Source: Brevundimonas terrae (GTDB lineage: Bacteria > Pseudomonadota > Alphaproteobacteria > Caulobacterales > Caulobacteraceae). Taken from it: a stretch of DNA of 64,000 nucleotides. Made by a program: the position numbers and the translations under genes. The stretch spans positions 248,001 to 312,000 of the forward strand of contig NZ_JAASQT010000001.1 in NCBI RefSeq assembly GCF_011761985.1, in the 5' to 3' direction. Numbering within the stretch: the first letter of the stretch is position 1; each line of letters begins with the position of its first letter. Shown here in pieces: positions 1 to 9,275 of this stretch. The notes under the pieces were generated by a model. That model made no database searches. It was not told the DNA's origin and saw nothing but the letters and a program-made list of their open reading frames with translations.

Positions 1-284
<284 letters not shown>

Positions 285-288
285 TAAG

Positions 289-319
289 AAAAAGACCGCC
301 CACTGGGTGGTCTTTTTTT
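289..319 (+). terminator. Rho-independent terminator after trxB
   Basis: A hairpin with arms AAAGACCGCCCA and TGGGTGGTCTTT is followed by a run of eight T. It starts a few bases after the trxB stop codon. Stem, short loop and U-tract are all visible in the sequence. Confidence 0.9.
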
Positions 320-335
320 TGCCCTTCTTTTTTTT

Positions 336-426
336 GCCCTATCGCTCGCCTCGCGGAGGCTCGCTACTTAAGGGGCTTTTTTACCCTACCCCTCGCCACG
401 CGGTGGCTCTCTACTTGAGAGCATGG
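336..426. repeat. Two copies of a palindromic repeat (family R1)
   Basis: Two related units lie side by side at 336-376 and 384-426. Both follow the pattern CCCTA, then CTCGCC-xCGCGGx-GGCTC, then CTA-CTT-GAG/AAGG and GC. The inner GCCTCGCGGAGGC and GCCACGCGGTGGC are hairpins whose loop-proximal pairs differ but still match. A third unit lies at 32315-32354. These are dispersed intergenic palindromes in a 320-718 gap that holds no gene I can support; the ORFs read through it are repeat-derived. Confidence 0.7.
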
Positions 427-489
427 CACGCCCGCTCAATCCCTTCTCCCGCTTTCCCCGCAGAACTGGATGAGTGTTTCCCCTCTTCC

Positions 490-598
490 GTCATCCCCCG
501 ACTTGATCGGGGGATCCAGCGGCGCGCCAGCGCGACCCTTCTCCTCCCCTGCTTCAGCGGGGGAGGTGTCACGGCACAACCGTGACGGAGGGGGCACT
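490..598. repeat. Dispersed alphaproteobacterial palindromes
   Basis: Two short palindromes follow one another. The first, 490-531, begins GTCATCCCCCGACTTGATCG and folds on CCCCCGA/TCGGGGG; a close copy lies at 31574-31611. The second, about 541-598, has the layout CTCCCCTGCTTCAGCGGGGGAG, then a GTCACGGCACAACCGTGAC hairpin, then GGAGGGGGC; related units lie at 30898-30944 and 31331-31366. Elements of this type are scattered through many alphaproteobacterial genomes. They are probably non-coding. Confidence 0.75.
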
Positions 599-646
599 CT
601 TATTCCTCACCCCACCAAACACCTCAGCACTGCCACGCTTCATTAT

Positions 647-662
647 GTCAAGTTAACTTGAC
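647..662. promoter_or_regulatory. Perfect 16-bp palindrome upstream of the zincin gene
   Basis: GTCAAGTTAACTTGAC is an exact 16-base palindrome 57 bases upstream of the start at 719. A TTGACT lies at its right edge (658-663) and TATATA at 670-675, too close together to form a standard -35/-10 pair. It is best read as a dimeric repressor or activator site in the promoter. Which regulator binds cannot be told from the sequence. Confidence 0.5.
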
Positions 663-718
663 TCTTTCTTATATACAGCCAAGTCTGCCCCTGACACCTC
701 CCGCATCAAGGATCGACC

Positions 719-1759
719 ATGGTTTTCCTCGTCCTGCTCGCCAGTGCCACCGTCGCCAACCCGCTCTGCACCAAGGCGCTTGAAGTCGCACCCGATCTGC
801 ACTGCGCCCCCGCGACCTACGGCGTAGCGCTCGCCCCCTCGGCAGAACATGCCGCCAATCTGGCCCGCAATGCCCGTGATGCCGAAGGCCGCTTTGCCAC
901 CCATTTCGCGCTGCCGATCGCCCCCTATGTGGTCTTTTCCATTCCACCCGTCCCGCCGCGACAAGCCCTAAACGCAGCCGGTTTCCACACCGTCCTGCCT
1001 TGGCCTGCGCCTCAGGCCATCGACGGTTCCATCCGCGAGCGCGTCACCGCCCAGACCCGCGAGTTTGCCGCCGGAATGAATATGAGCGCCGAACAGACCG
1101 AACAGGTCATCGCCCGCGCCTTGTCACAACTGCCCACACCGGAATCCCTTGCCGCCATCGACGCCGGAATGATGCCGCACGAACTGGGCCACCTGTGGAC
1201 CCACCAAGCCTTCTGGAGCGCCTCCGACCACGCGCAAGACGAAAACACACCCCGCCATTATGGCAGCCCCGCCCCCGACTGGCTCGACGAAGCCGCAGGC
1301 ATCCTCCTCGAAGACGCCCCCACCGCCAACCAGCGCCGCGCCCATTTCAAAACCCTGATGGCTGGCGGCTTTGTCCCCGCTGTCGGGGCCAATGACGGCG
1401 CGCCCTTCCTGCTCGATCTTGAAGGCCTATTGTCCCGCCAACACCCCGGTCTTGACCGCGCAGCACCCGCCCTTGTACAGGCCCGCCAGTCCGGCGGCGT
1501 CGCTGTCAGCTTCACCCCCGCCAGTCAAACCGCCAGCGGCCCGCCCAATGGCAAGGAAACCCTCTTCTATATCCAGATCAGGGCCTTTGCCGACTTCCTC
1601 ATCCAGACCTCCGGCCGCCCGACCATCATCGCCGACATCACCAAGGCGATCTCGCAGGGCCAAACCTTCGAAAACTGGCTCGCCACCCAAGGCCCCGCCC
1701 ACAACCTGCCCGCCTCCATCCCCGCCCTCCAGCAAGCATGGGCGGCCTATGCCACCTAA
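719..1759 (+). CDS. Predicted secreted zinc metallopeptidase (HExxH, gluzincin-like)
   Basis: This is a 346-residue protein that I do not recognise as a named family. A short hydrophobic N-terminus (residues 1-14) looks like a signal peptide, which suggests an exported enzyme. Residues 154-158 read HELGH, the HExxH zinc site, inside MMPHELGHLWTH. E191 in DWLDEAAGI, 33 residues later, is placed like the third zinc ligand of gluzincins. The start ATG is supported by AAGGATC six bases upstream. The gene has its own promoter region with a 16-bp palindrome and converges on the next gene, with a 4-base overlap of the two stop regions. Peptidase activity is inferred from the motif only; the substrate is unknown. 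Confidence 0.7.
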   Translation: MVFLVLLASATVANPLCTKALEVAPDLHCAPATYGVALAPSAEHAANLARNARDAEGRFATHFALPIAPYVVFSIPPVPPRQALNAAGFHTVLPWPAPQAIDGSIRERVTAQTREFAAGMNMSAEQTEQVIARALSQLPTPESLAAIDAGMMPHELGHLWTHQAFWSASDHAQDENTPRHYGSPAPDWLDEAAGILLEDAPTANQRRAHFKTLMAGGFVPAVGANDGAPFLLDLEGLLSRQHPGLDRAAPALVQARQSGGVAVSFTPASQTASGPPNGKETLFYIQIRAFADFLIQTSGRPTIIADITKAISQGQTFENWLATQGPAHNLPASIPALQQAWAAYAT

Positions 1760-2712
1760 AGCGCCTCGGCCTGCCCGGTCCTGGACTGGTGTCCCAAGAA
1801 GACGTTTACGGCCGGATGGTCTGCTGCAAATCGGCGCAACCGCTCTGCTGACGCCTCGGCATCGTCACGAGCATCGTTTGCGACCGGCTGCGGCATCTGC
1901 TGCTCCCAGCCCAAGCGCGTACTGACGGCATCACCCAGCACCAGTTTTGGTCCGTCCACGGCATTGATCAGATAAGCGGTCGAGCCCGCAGAATGCCCAG
2001 GCACGCTGATCGCCCAGACCGAACCGTCTCCGAAAATATCCAGCACACCGGCGAAACGGCCATCGGGGTCCGGCTGGAACTGCCATTCGCGCAAGGGACC
2101 GTAACCTTGCAAGGCGGCATCCGCCGGATGCCCCAGCAACAGATTTACACGGCTGCGTTCTTGCACCTCGCCTTGCCCGACATAAACAGGTGTCGTGGCG
2201 GGCAGGTCCAGCAAACCGCCGACATGGTCAAAATGCAAATGGGTCAGAAAGACCGCGCGCGGCGGTGTCTGACCCGCCAGCCACTGGGCCGTAGTGCGCT
2301 CAATACGGATCTCGAGATCAGATACCGCCCGCCGCATCAGACCGTTCAACCGCTCGCCTAAATCTGCCGACACACCGCTGTCGATCATCACCCGCCCGAA
2401 ACGGGGATGGTCCACCACATAGGCATAGATGACAGCCTCCTCGTTTCCCTTGGGGATCGCCGCAGTACGCGCATCCTTGCGGTCGATGAAAGTGCCCCGT
2501 CCACCCGTCCACTGCGCGAAGCGAACCCGCTCGAAAGTCACAATACCGGGCCGCACCAGACTGGCCTCCAACTCGGAGGTTCGCGACGCCGTCCCAATAT
2601 CCGATACAGTTACCGGATGGCGACTGGCGGGCGTTGCACACCCTGCCAACAGCGCTCCCAGGCTCAGGATCAAGAGCACAGACACCGAACCCGCTTGGCA
2701 TTGACCAGACAT
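1756..2712 (-). CDS. MBL-fold metallo-hydrolase, predicted lipoprotein
   Basis: This is a 318-residue metallo-beta-lactamase-fold hydrolase. The start at 2712 is chosen because GAGGAT precedes it and because it gives a clean lipoprotein signal: residues 10-24 are hydrophobic and end in LLAG before C25. The dinuclear metal motif HLHFDH lies at residues 158-163 (THLHFDHVGG), and LGDAVS and GHSAGS supply later metal-binding positions. Overall it resembles the AHL-lactonase-like branch of the MBL superfamily, but lactonase activity cannot be asserted. Anchored by the lipid, it would act in the periplasm. It is divergent from the DUF2975 gene, with which it shares an 82-base promoter region. Confidence 0.8.
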   Translation of the reverse strand: MSGQCQAGSVSVLLILSLGALLAGCATPASRHPVTVSDIGTASRTSELEASLVRPGIVTFERVRFAQWTGGRGTFIDRKDARTAAIPKGNEEAVIYAYVVDHPRFGRVMIDSGVSADLGERLNGLMRRAVSDLEIRIERTTAQWLAGQTPPRAVFLTHLHFDHVGGLLDLPATTPVYVGQGEVQERSRVNLLLGHPADAALQGYGPLREWQFQPDPDGRFAGVLDIFGDGSVWAISVPGHSAGSTAYLINAVDGPKLVLGDAVSTRLGWEQQMPQPVANDARDDAEASAERLRRFAADHPAVNVFLGHQSRTGQAEAL

Positions 2713-2794
2713 GGCGTATCCTCGATATAAGAGATTGAACACATCGAAATACATAAAAATATATTCGTCAATCAAAAAGGATCAGCGTTATCCC

Positions 2795-3397
2795 ATGACG
2801 GTTGTCGTGACCCTGCCTCCGCCGGTAGCGCGTGAACCAGACGCCTTTGCACGAATCCGGCAACTCAGCCGCCCGCTGGAATGGCTGTTCACATGTCTTT
2901 TTGCACTCGGTGCGGCCCTGCTGGCTGTCGCCATCATCGCGGTCCTGACCTATGTCGGAACCCGCTTACAGGTACGTCCGGGTGGCATACAGATTTATAT
3001 CGAAGCGATTGTGCCGCCGGTGCGCTCCGGCTGGACGACGGTAGGGGCCCTGCCCTGGATCCAGAAGATCGCACTCGCCGTCTCGGCCAGCGTCATGATG
3101 ATCCCTGCTCTGGCCGTATTATGGGGACTAAGGCGACTGTTTCGCCTCTATGGATCAGGTATCGTCCTGACGCACGAGAATGCCCGCTGCATGAGCCATA
3201 TCGCCCTTTGGCTGATCGCCTATGCCGTCGCCCCGACGATTGGCCATATTCTGGTGACGCTGGCCGGTTTTCATGACGAGGGCTGGTTGCGGATCGACAG
3301 TGCCAAGGCTCTGGCTCTGGGCCTCATCCTGTTCGTCATCGCGCGTGTTATGTCTTGGGGGGCAGACATACACGACGATGTCTCGCGGTTCGTCTAA
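2795..3397 (+). CDS. DUF2975 membrane protein
   Basis: This is a 200-residue protein with four hydrophobic segments (about residues 30-55, 85-110, 130-150 and 165-190), matching the DUF2975 family. The start MTVVVTLPP at 2795 is preferred over the upstream in-frame ATG at 2711, because an AAAGGATC ribosome site lies ahead of it and because the upstream codons overlap the divergent gene. Its stop overlaps the start of the next gene by one base (TAATG), so the two are translationally coupled. DUF2975 proteins are commonly paired with a small YozG-like HTH protein exactly as here. Their function is not established. Confidence 0.8.
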   Translation: MTVVVTLPPPVAREPDAFARIRQLSRPLEWLFTCLFALGAALLAVAIIAVLTYVGTRLQVRPGGIQIYIEAIVPPVRSGWTTVGALPWIQKIALAVSASVMMIPALAVLWGLRRLFRLYGSGIVLTHENARCMSHIALWLIAYAVAPTIGHILVTLAGFHDEGWLRIDSAKALALGLILFVIARVMSWGADIHDDVSRFV

Positions 3398-3642
3398 TGC
3401 CCATTATCGTACGTCTTGATGTAGTCATGGCACAGCGCAAGGTGCGCTCGAATGTCCTCGCGCGCGCTATCGGTATCTCCGAAACCAATCTGTCGCTACT
3501 GAAGTCCGGCAAGGTCCGCGGCCTGCGTCTGGCGACCTTGGACGCCATCTGCCGCTATCTGGACTGTTCGCCGTCCGACATTCTTGAATACCGGCCCGAC
3601 ACAGAAGAAATCGCCAGGCCCAAAGCCCTCAAGACCGGCTGA
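3397..3642 (+). CDS. YozG-like Cro/C1 helix-turn-helix regulator
   Basis: This is an 81-residue XRE-type DNA-binding protein of the short family coupled to DUF2975 genes. The HTH runs from about residue 18 to 65: RSNVLARAIGISETNLSLLK is helices 2-3, followed by LATLDAICRYLDCSPSDILEY, the typical end of this family. The ATG at 3397 shares its A with the stop of the upstream gene. The N-terminus MPIIVRLDVVM is the conserved beginning of such proteins. It probably regulates its own operon; no operator was identified. Confidence 0.85.
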   Translation: MPIIVRLDVVMAQRKVRSNVLARAIGISETNLSLLKSGKVRGLRLATLDAICRYLDCSPSDILEYRPDTEEIARPKALKTG

Positions 3643-3655
3643 CGTTCAGCACAGT

Positions 3656-4825
3656 TTAGTTCTGTGCCACCGCGTCACGAGGCTCGGCGGTGCGCCCCTC
3701 TTCAAACGCCTTCAGGCGGTCATTGATGTCCGAGATTTCCTTGGCCGTCGGTTGGCGGCGTCCACCGAGGCTGGGCGCGCCAACTATGCGCGTCGTGCCC
3801 TCGAACTCGACCTCGCGGTTGCCCGTCCCCAAAAGCTGACGCGCCAGTTCGGCGCTGTTATCGGCCAGCGACGTTTCTTCGACCAGCGCCAGCAGATCAC
3901 GCGGGCGCGCAAACCGCGCCTCGTCGATCAACGGCTCGCGCCCGCCATAGCCCTGCGTCAGGGAGGCCACCATTCCGGCCGCTCCCTTCCAGCGATAAAA
4001 GATATGCGCCCCCGACTGCGACACCTTGGTCAGGCTGGGGGCCCACCACGGACGCACATAGTCGGCATGATAATGGGTCGCTGAACCCACCTTGTCGGCC
4101 ACCGCCCCCGCCAGCGCCTTTTCGGCCACCTTTTGCGCGCGGGTCCATGCCCACGCCACCGGTGCCCGCGACAGCGATCCGTCACAGGTAAAGGTAAACT
4201 GGCAGCCCGTATTACGCTCGGCACCCTGATAGACGACGCCGCAAATACTGTTGGGATAGTTGGGGTCGCGCACGCGGTTCAGCACCACCTGCGCCACACC
4301 GGCCTGCCCTTCATCGGCTTCCAGCGCCGCTTCGTAATAGACCGCCTGCGTCAGGCACCGCATGGCCCGCCTGCGATCATCGGCACTGCTCGGCCTAAAG
4401 GCAAAGGGCGGCGCGGCATTCACCACCGCATCGCCCGCCATCGCTGCATTAAGACGCAAGGCTTCCAGCCCGTTCACCGTCGCAAACGGATCGGGCTTGC
4501 CGCCAAGGCGTAAACTTTCCCACCCGGGCGTCAGCCCCGGCACCGTCGCCATGCCCATGGCCGGATCATGCCGCAGGGCCAGCGACAACTGCGCCCCGTC
4601 CAGCCGCGACATCACACCGGCCAGACCGCGCGTGCCGTAATCGCCACCCGATGCCTCGGCCACCGCCTCCGCCGTGCGGACAAAATCCAGCGCGCTCTCG
4701 GACCGTGCCGACATGCCTGTCGCCAAGGCCGCCACCAGCGCCGCCCCTGCCGCCACGCCAACCGGCAGCAGCGCACGACGGCGCGGCGACGGTCGGGACC
4801 TTGCTGGGGCATTCAATGGGGCCAT
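3656..4825 (-). CDS. SleB-type cell wall hydrolase (Hydrolase_2)
   Basis: This is a 389-residue predicted peptidoglycan hydrolase of the SleB/Hydrolase_2 family. The start MAPLNAPARS at 4825 gives a short basic N-terminus and one membrane-spanning segment (about residues 16-37, VGVAAGAALVAALATG) that anchors a periplasmic domain. The family core starts with RCLTQAVYYEAALEADEGQAG, then VAQVVLNRVRDPNYPNSICG, then the cysteine pair in GCQFTFTC. A paralogue with the same core lies at 9276-10286, but here the core reads AALEADE where the paralogue has ARGEGTN. The C-terminal 100 residues are unrelated to the paralogue. It converges on the HTH gene with 13 bases between them. Confidence 0.85.
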   Translation of the reverse strand: MAPLNAPARSRPSPRRRALLPVGVAAGAALVAALATGMSARSESALDFVRTAEAVAEASGGDYGTRGLAGVMSRLDGAQLSLALRHDPAMGMATVPGLTPGWESLRLGGKPDPFATVNGLEALRLNAAMAGDAVVNAAPPFAFRPSSADDRRRAMRCLTQAVYYEAALEADEGQAGVAQVVLNRVRDPNYPNSICGVVYQGAERNTGCQFTFTCDGSLSRAPVAWAWTRAQKVAEKALAGAVADKVGSATHYHADYVRPWWAPSLTKVSQSGAHIFYRWKGAAGMVASLTQGYGGREPLIDEARFARPRDLLALVEETSLADNSAELARQLLGTGNREVEFEGTTRIVGAPSLGGRRQPTAKEISDINDRLKAFEEGRTAEPRDAVAQN

Positions 4826-4960
4826 CGGCTCTCGAAAAACAAAACGTCCGAAACCTGCCGGACACCCTGTCCTTATAACAGAGCTTTTCCGGCAGTTTTC
4901 GGACGTCGAGGTTAAGGTTTGTTGAGACTTGCGCCGAAAAAGACGCAAATCACGCTGACC

Positions 4961-5440
4961 TTAGCGGTTACCAAGGCTCGAACGCAGCATCCATGCAGCC
5001 TTTTCGTGCGCGGCCAGACGCTGGGTCATCAGGTCCACCGTGGCTTCGTCACCGGCCTCGGCCGCGGCGTCCAGAGCCGCGCGGGCGGTCTTGATGACCG
5101 TGCCGTGGTCGCGGATCAGTTCGGACATCATCTCGTTGGCGCTCTTGTCCGGATTACCGTCCGAAATCGAGGTCAGGTTGCCAAAGGCCGAACCCGACTG
5201 CGGGGCCAGTTCACCCAGCGCACGGATACGCTCGGCAATCTCGTCCAGAGCCGTCCAGATTTCCGTATATTGCTGCTGGAACAGACCATGCAGGCTGAAG
5301 AATTCCGGCCCGCGCACGTTCCAGTGATACCCGTGTGTTTTCAGATAGATCGCATAGCTGTCGGCCAGAACCTTCGACAGTTCGCGCGAGACCGCCTCGC
5401 GCTGTGCATCGCTGAAACCGGTATCGATCATATCGCTCAT
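4961..5440 (-). CDS. dps: Dps ferritin-like DNA-protection protein
   Basis: This is a 159-residue Dps-family protein, a dodecameric cage that oxidises ferrous iron with peroxide and protects DNA in starvation. The ferroxidase region is visible as YHWNVRGPEFFSLHGLFQQQ and DEIAERIRALG, with the expected His, Asp and Glu ligands. The start MSDMIDTGF at 5440 is preferred over upstream in-frame codons because AGGAAAAG precedes it. Length and motif order are standard. It stands alone, upstream of the divergent histidine kinase. No OxyR or Fur site was recognised in its promoter. Confidence 0.93.
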   Translation of the reverse strand: MSDMIDTGFSDAQREAVSRELSKVLADSYAIYLKTHGYHWNVRGPEFFSLHGLFQQQYTEIWTALDEIAERIRALGELAPQSGSAFGNLTSISDGNPDKSANEMMSELIRDHGTVIKTARAALDAAAEAGDEATVDLMTQRLAAHEKAAWMLRSSLGNR

Positions 5441-5668
5441 AATCTTTTCCTGCATAAACATAGGGTTGGATAAATAGAATATAGGTAGGCGAACCGGATT
5501 TAAAAGCCTCAAAGCGCCTTCAAACGGCGAATTGAGGCTCAGACCCCGCTACCCGCATTTGCAGACCACTGACATGTACGCCCGATGGAACGTCCCCAAG
5601 CCGACGGCGTTGCACAAACTCTACCTTTAATCCGGCTTCCGTGCGGGGCCGCCTGTTTGCATTTTGGC

Positions 5669-8539
5669 ATGTCTCACCCTGCTGCGCCCCAAGGCGCAAC
5701 GCCCATCGACCGTTTTCTGGAAAGACTTGCCGCCCGCTCCATGCCCCCATGGCCGGTCTGTCTTTTGCTGGCGGCCGTGTTCACACTGGTCTTTGTTGCC
5801 ATACGGGCGGCACTGGTGCCCGTCATGCCGGACCAGCCGGGCTTTTCGATCCTGATCCCTGCCATACTTCTGGCCGGTCTCAGCGGCGGTCTGTTCACGG
5901 TATCCCTGACGATCATCCTGTGCCTTGCCGCCATGTGGGGATTGAGCGAGGCCTTCAACCTCACCCCGACAGTGCCCGGTGCCTTTATTGCCCCTGCCCT
6001 GATCTTTGTTCTGATCGGCGCGACCTGCGGTGTGGTCGGGGCCTCGCTGCGCTATTGCGTGCGCAAACTCTACAAAACCCATGCCCGCCTTCAGGCCTCG
6101 ATCGCCAAGGAACACAGCACCTCGGACGAGCTGAGGGCCATGATCAACCAGGTGTCCAGCGGCATTATCCGCACCACCACAGACGGCGTCATCCTCGAAG
6201 CTAACGAACAGTTTGCGCGGATGATCTCGCGGCCTATGGACCAGATTATCGGCCACAACGTCATCGGGTTCACCCACCCTGACGACCGCGCCCTGACGAC
6301 ACAGCGGCTATCGGACTATGTCACCCCCGGCCAGAACGACTGGCAGTTCGAGAAACGCTATATCAGCCCCGACGGCCGCACCATTCATGTGCTGCTGGAT
6401 GTTCGCAGCCTGCGCCATCCAGACGGCACCGCCTATGGCTTTGTCTGTATCGTTGTGGACGTGACCACCGCGCGCAAAACCGAGGCCGCCCTGTCCCAGA
6501 GCCGCCACGACTTCTACAGCGTCGCCGATACCATTCCGGTCATGATGTGGCTGTCCGACAACGACAATATCAATCGCTTCGTCAATCGCGCCTATTTCGA
6601 GTTCGCCGGAAAGCCGGTCGATCAGGTCTCGACCCAGGAATGGAAAGACCTGCTCCACCCCGACGACTATGCCACCACGGTCAACCAGTTCGTTGTCGGC
6701 CTCAAAAGCCGTCAGGCCTTCCAGCTACAGGCCCGCTATCGCCGCCATGACGGCAAGTATCGCTGGGTGCGCTCGATCCTCCAGCCCCGCTATGACCGCG
6801 ACGGCGTGCAAAAGGGCATTATCGGCACCGCCTTCGACGTGACCGACGCCGTCGAAGCCGCCACACGCATTCAGGAATCCGAAGCCCGTTTTCGCGCTAT
6901 TGCCGACAGCGCCCCTGCCATCATCTGGATGGTCGATACCGACGGCAATACCGAGTTCGGCAATCGCCGTTTCCGCTCGACCTTCGGCGGCAATCCCCCG
7001 CACCACCTCATCAGCGCCATCCGTGGCATGATGGCCCCCGAAGACCTGCCCGCCTTTGACCAGACCCTCGAGGACGCCACCCGCGAAGAGCGCCGCTTTT
7101 CCTATCTTGGCCCCGTCCACCACGCGGCCTTCGGCACCCGCTGGCTGCATACCGAAGCGGCCCCGCGCTATGACCTGCAAGGTCGTCTGGCCGGCTTTAC
7201 CGGCGTCAGCCTCGACGTCACCGAAAGCCAGCGTGCCGAGCGCGAGCTGAAACGCAGCAATGAACGCCTCGAGGAACGGGTCAGTGCGGCCCTTGCCGAA
7301 AAAGCCGCTGCCGAGGCCGAGCTGGTCCGCGCCCACCGCCTCGAAGCGGTCGGTCGCCTGACCGGCGGCGTGGCGCACGATTTCAACAATCTGCTGACCG
7401 TCATTATGGGTGGTCTGGAAATCATCCGTAAAACCGACGACCCCGCCCGCCGCCAGAAAATGGCCGAGGCCGCGCTGGCCGCCGCCCGCCGTGGCGAGCG
7501 CCTGACCGGACAGCTTCTGGCCTTCTCGCGCCGCCAGACCCTGCGCCCCGCCTCGATTGACCTGAATGCCCTGATCCGCGAGGGCGAGCCCCTGCTGCAC
7601 AAGGCTGTGGGCGAGGGCATGAGCCTCCAGTTCAAGCTGAAACGCGGTCTGGCCCCCACCCTCGTCGATGCCGCCAAGTTCGAAGCCGCCCTGATCAACC
7701 TTTTGGTCAATGCCCGCGACGCCTCGCCATCCGATGCGCAGATCTGCGTCGAGACCGCCGACTATGTGGTCCATCCGCCCGCCGCCCCCATGCTGGCCCT
7801 CAACCTGCCCGCCAGCGATGCGACACCTGCCAGCGCCATCCACCCTTCGGACCTGCCACCGGGCCGCTATGTCCGCGTGACTGTGGCCGATAACGGCTCG
7901 GGCATGACCGACGATGTGCTGAAACGCGTCTTCGAGCCCTTCTTTACCACCAAGGGGGTCGGCCACGGCACCGGCCTTGGCCTGTCACAGGTCTATGGCT
8001 TCACCCGCCAGAGCGGCGGCTCCATCTCTATCCAGTCCTCGCCCGATACGGGCACGCGCATGAACCTGTTCCTGCCGTGGCACATGTTCAGCCCCTGCCC
8101 CGCCGAAGCCACACCCGACACCGAGGCCGAACCCCGCCCCGTCCCGGACGCCACAACCGAAGCTGCGGCCGACACCGCCCCCAAACGTCTGCTGATGGTC
8201 GAAGACGATCCGGGCGTGGCCGAGGTCACCGCCACCTTCCTGCGCTCCGAAGGTTTTGATGTCGATCTGGCCCGTAATGCCACAGAGGCGCTGGCCTGCC
8301 TTGAGCACAATCACTACGAATTTCTGCTCAGCGACATCCTGATGCCGGGCGGGATCAGCGGCATAGAACTGGCCCGCCGCGTCGAGACGCAATGGCCCGA
8401 CATGCACATCATATTGTCGTCCGGCTTCCCCGGCGAGGTCGAGACCCTGCGCCTCAGTGCGTGGACCTTCCTGCCCAAGCCCTATACGCCGGCCCAGCTA
8501 CGCACCCTGCTCGCGCACAAAAAAGACCAGACCCCCTAA
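5669..8539 (+). CDS. Membrane hybrid sensor histidine kinase with PAS domains and receiver
   Basis: This is a roughly 956-residue hybrid two-component kinase. The N-terminal 115 residues form four membrane segments resembling the DUF4118/KdpD-type sensor ([16 protein letters not shown]). Three PAS/PAC units follow (about 150-265, 285-400 and 415-535), each closed by a D-V-T motif. The phospho-acceptor is H570 in [11 protein letters not shown]. The ATPase domain shows DNGSGM and [20 protein letters not shown]-terminal receiver has acidic residues in LLMVEDD and phospho-acceptor D889 in [10 protein letters not shown]. The start is uncertain: an in-frame ATG also exists at 5585, but MSHPAAPQG at 5669 better fits the sensor. 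The stop codon lies inside a terminator for the opposite strand. Ligand and partner are unknown. Confidence 0.88.
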   Translation: MSHPAAPQGATPIDRFLERLAARSMPPWPVCLLLAAVFTLVFVAIRAALVPVMPDQPGFSILIPAILLAGLSGGLFTVSLTIILCLAAMWGLSEAFNLTPTVPGAFIAPALIFVLIGATCGVVGASLRYCVRKLYKTHARLQASIAKEHSTSDELRAMINQVSSGIIRTTTDGVILEANEQFARMISRPMDQIIGHNVIGFTHPDDRALTTQRLSDYVTPGQNDWQFEKRYISPDGRTIHVLLDVRSLRHPDGTAYGFVCIVVDVTTARKTEAALSQSRHDFYSVADTIPVMMWLSDNDNINRFVNRAYFEFAGKPVDQVSTQEWKDLLHPDDYATTVNQFVVGLKSRQAFQLQARYRRHDGKYRWVRSILQPRYDRDGVQKGIIGTAFDVTDAVEAATRIQESEARFRAIADSAPAIIWMVDTDGNTEFGNRRFRSTFGGNPPHHLISAIRGMMAPEDLPAFDQTLEDATREERRFSYLGPVHHAAFGTRWLHTEAAPRYDLQGRLAGFTGVSLDVTESQRAERELKRSNERLEERVSAALAEKAAAEAELVRAHRLEAVGRLTGGVAHDFNNLLTVIMGGLEIIRKTDDPARRQKMAEAALAAARRGERLTGQLLAFSRRQTLRPASIDLNALIREGEPLLHKAVGEGMSLQFKLKRGLAPTLVDAAKFEAALINLLVNARDASPSDAQICVETADYVVHPPAAPMLALNLPASDATPASAIHPSDLPPGRYVRVTVADNGSGMTDDVLKRVFEPFFTTKGVGHGTGLGLSQVYGFTRQSGGSISIQSSPDTGTRMNLFLPWHMFSPCPAEATPDTEAEPRPVPDATTEAAADTAPKRLLMVEDDPGVAEVTATFLRSEGFDVDLARNATEALACLEHNHYEFLLSDILMPGGISGIELARRVETQWPDMHIILSSGFPGEVETLRLSAWTFLPKPYTPAQLRTLLAHKKDQTP

Positions 8540-8548
8540 AGGGTCTGG
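8517..8548 (-). terminator. Terminator for the small lipoprotein gene
   Basis: Read on the minus strand, CCAGACCC and GGGTCTGG form an eight-pair stem followed by TCTTTTTT. The hairpin sits across the stop codon of the convergent histidine kinase. It lies 90 bases downstream of the glycine-zipper gene, whose transcript it should end. Confidence 0.7.
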
Positions 8549-8635
8549 CCAGTTGCCGTCTTCTTCGCCCAAGGGCGAAAGAAGCTTGCCTACCCCGCTC
8601 GGCTCTACCCCGCTCGGGGCTAAACCTTTGCGGGC

Positions 8636-8848
8636 CTATTTCGGCTTTTGGGCATGGCCCACAGCGGCACCGGCGGCACCACCCACAGCGGCCCCGACCG
8701 GACCGCCCACCACCGCACCGGCGATCGCGCCCGTCGCGGCCTTCTGTTCGATTGTATGCCCGCAGGCCACCAAAAGCAGCCCCGACGCCATCGTCACAGC
8801 CACAGTCGCTAGCCCACGCACCCGAAATTTAGAACGTGAATCCGTCAT
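8636..8848 (-). CDS. Small glycine-zipper lipoprotein
   Basis: This is a 70-residue protein. Residues 11-28 are a hydrophobic signal ending LLLVAC, with C29 as the predicted lipidated cysteine. The mature part, from GHTIEQ onward, is a glycine-zipper stretch (AIAGAVVGGPVGAAVGGAAG) of the type in OsmB/YMGG-like outer-membrane lipoproteins. These insert or oligomerise at the outer membrane and are often stress induced, though the role here is inference. The gene is monocistronic, with a terminator downstream. Confidence 0.8.
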   Translation of the reverse strand: MTDSRSKFRVRGLATVAVTMASGLLLVACGHTIEQKAATGAIAGAVVGGPVGAAVGGAAGAAVGHAQKPK

Positions 8849-9159
8849 TGCATCGAACTCCTTGAATCATCTGAAATTAAACCCTCAATTCCGCTCAAAG
8901 TTCCCCTTGCGAAAAGCGCACCCTTTCCAAGTATTCATTCCTTAACGAAAACCGCTTTCGCCACTTGGAAGCACTTCGGACAGATATAGCCTGAACTTCA
9001 CAATACAGTATTCGCAAGATCAACTAAGAATTCGACACACAAAGCCTCTAGAGCCACTCGGGGCCGTCTCAAAGACCTACGACTTTTATCCACATCTTCA
9101 CAACAACAAGCGAATCGATCACATTTCTGCCATAAGTGAGTGGCTTAAGACCCAACTTC
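8849..9159. other. Intergenic stretch without a recognisable gene
   Basis: Between the small lipoprotein gene and the structured leader at 9161 there are about 310 bases that are more AT-rich than their neighbours. I find no ORF with coding character, no tRNA and no clear terminator. They presumably hold the promoters of the two divergent genes; AT-rich patches lie at about 8870-9060. Confidence 0.4.
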
Positions 9160-9160
9160 C

Positions 9161-9275
9161 GCGGCACACCCTGTCTGGTGAACGCGGTTCTGGTGTTTGC
9201 GTACGGACGTGGTCCGACAGTGAGTACCGGAAATAAGGGGCGGCGTTCCTCGCCCTGCCAAACAGGATTTGTCTT
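9161..9275 (+). promoter_or_regulatory. Candidate structured 5' leader of the wall-hydrolase gene
   Basis: Several helices can be drawn by eye. An outer stem pairs CCTGT (9170-9174) with ACAGG (9262-9266), extended by TGG (9176-9178) with CCA (9258-9260). Inside it, TTCTGGT (9188-9194) pairs with ACCGGAA (9226-9232), enclosing the hairpin CGGAC-GTG-GTCCG (9204-9216). A third hairpin, GGGCG...CGCCC, lies at 9238-9255. The 3' strand of the outer stem contains the AGG of the presumed ribosome site for the TTG start at 9276. The layout resembles a riboswitch or thermosensor that hides a ribosome site. No known RNA family was recognised. Confidence 0.4.

Noticed and set aside
6725..7966. 413-codon minus-strand ORF opposite the histidine kinase
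   Set aside because: Low-complexity Gly/Ala/Asp translation typical of antisense frames in high-GC DNA, with the kinase domains clearly on the other strand.
9056..9275. 6S RNA, SRP RNA or tmRNA in the gap before the second wall hydrolase
   Set aside because: I looked for the 6S central bubble and closing stem, the SRP GGAAG loop and tmRNA ends and found none. The structure fits a leader better because it ends at a ribosome site.
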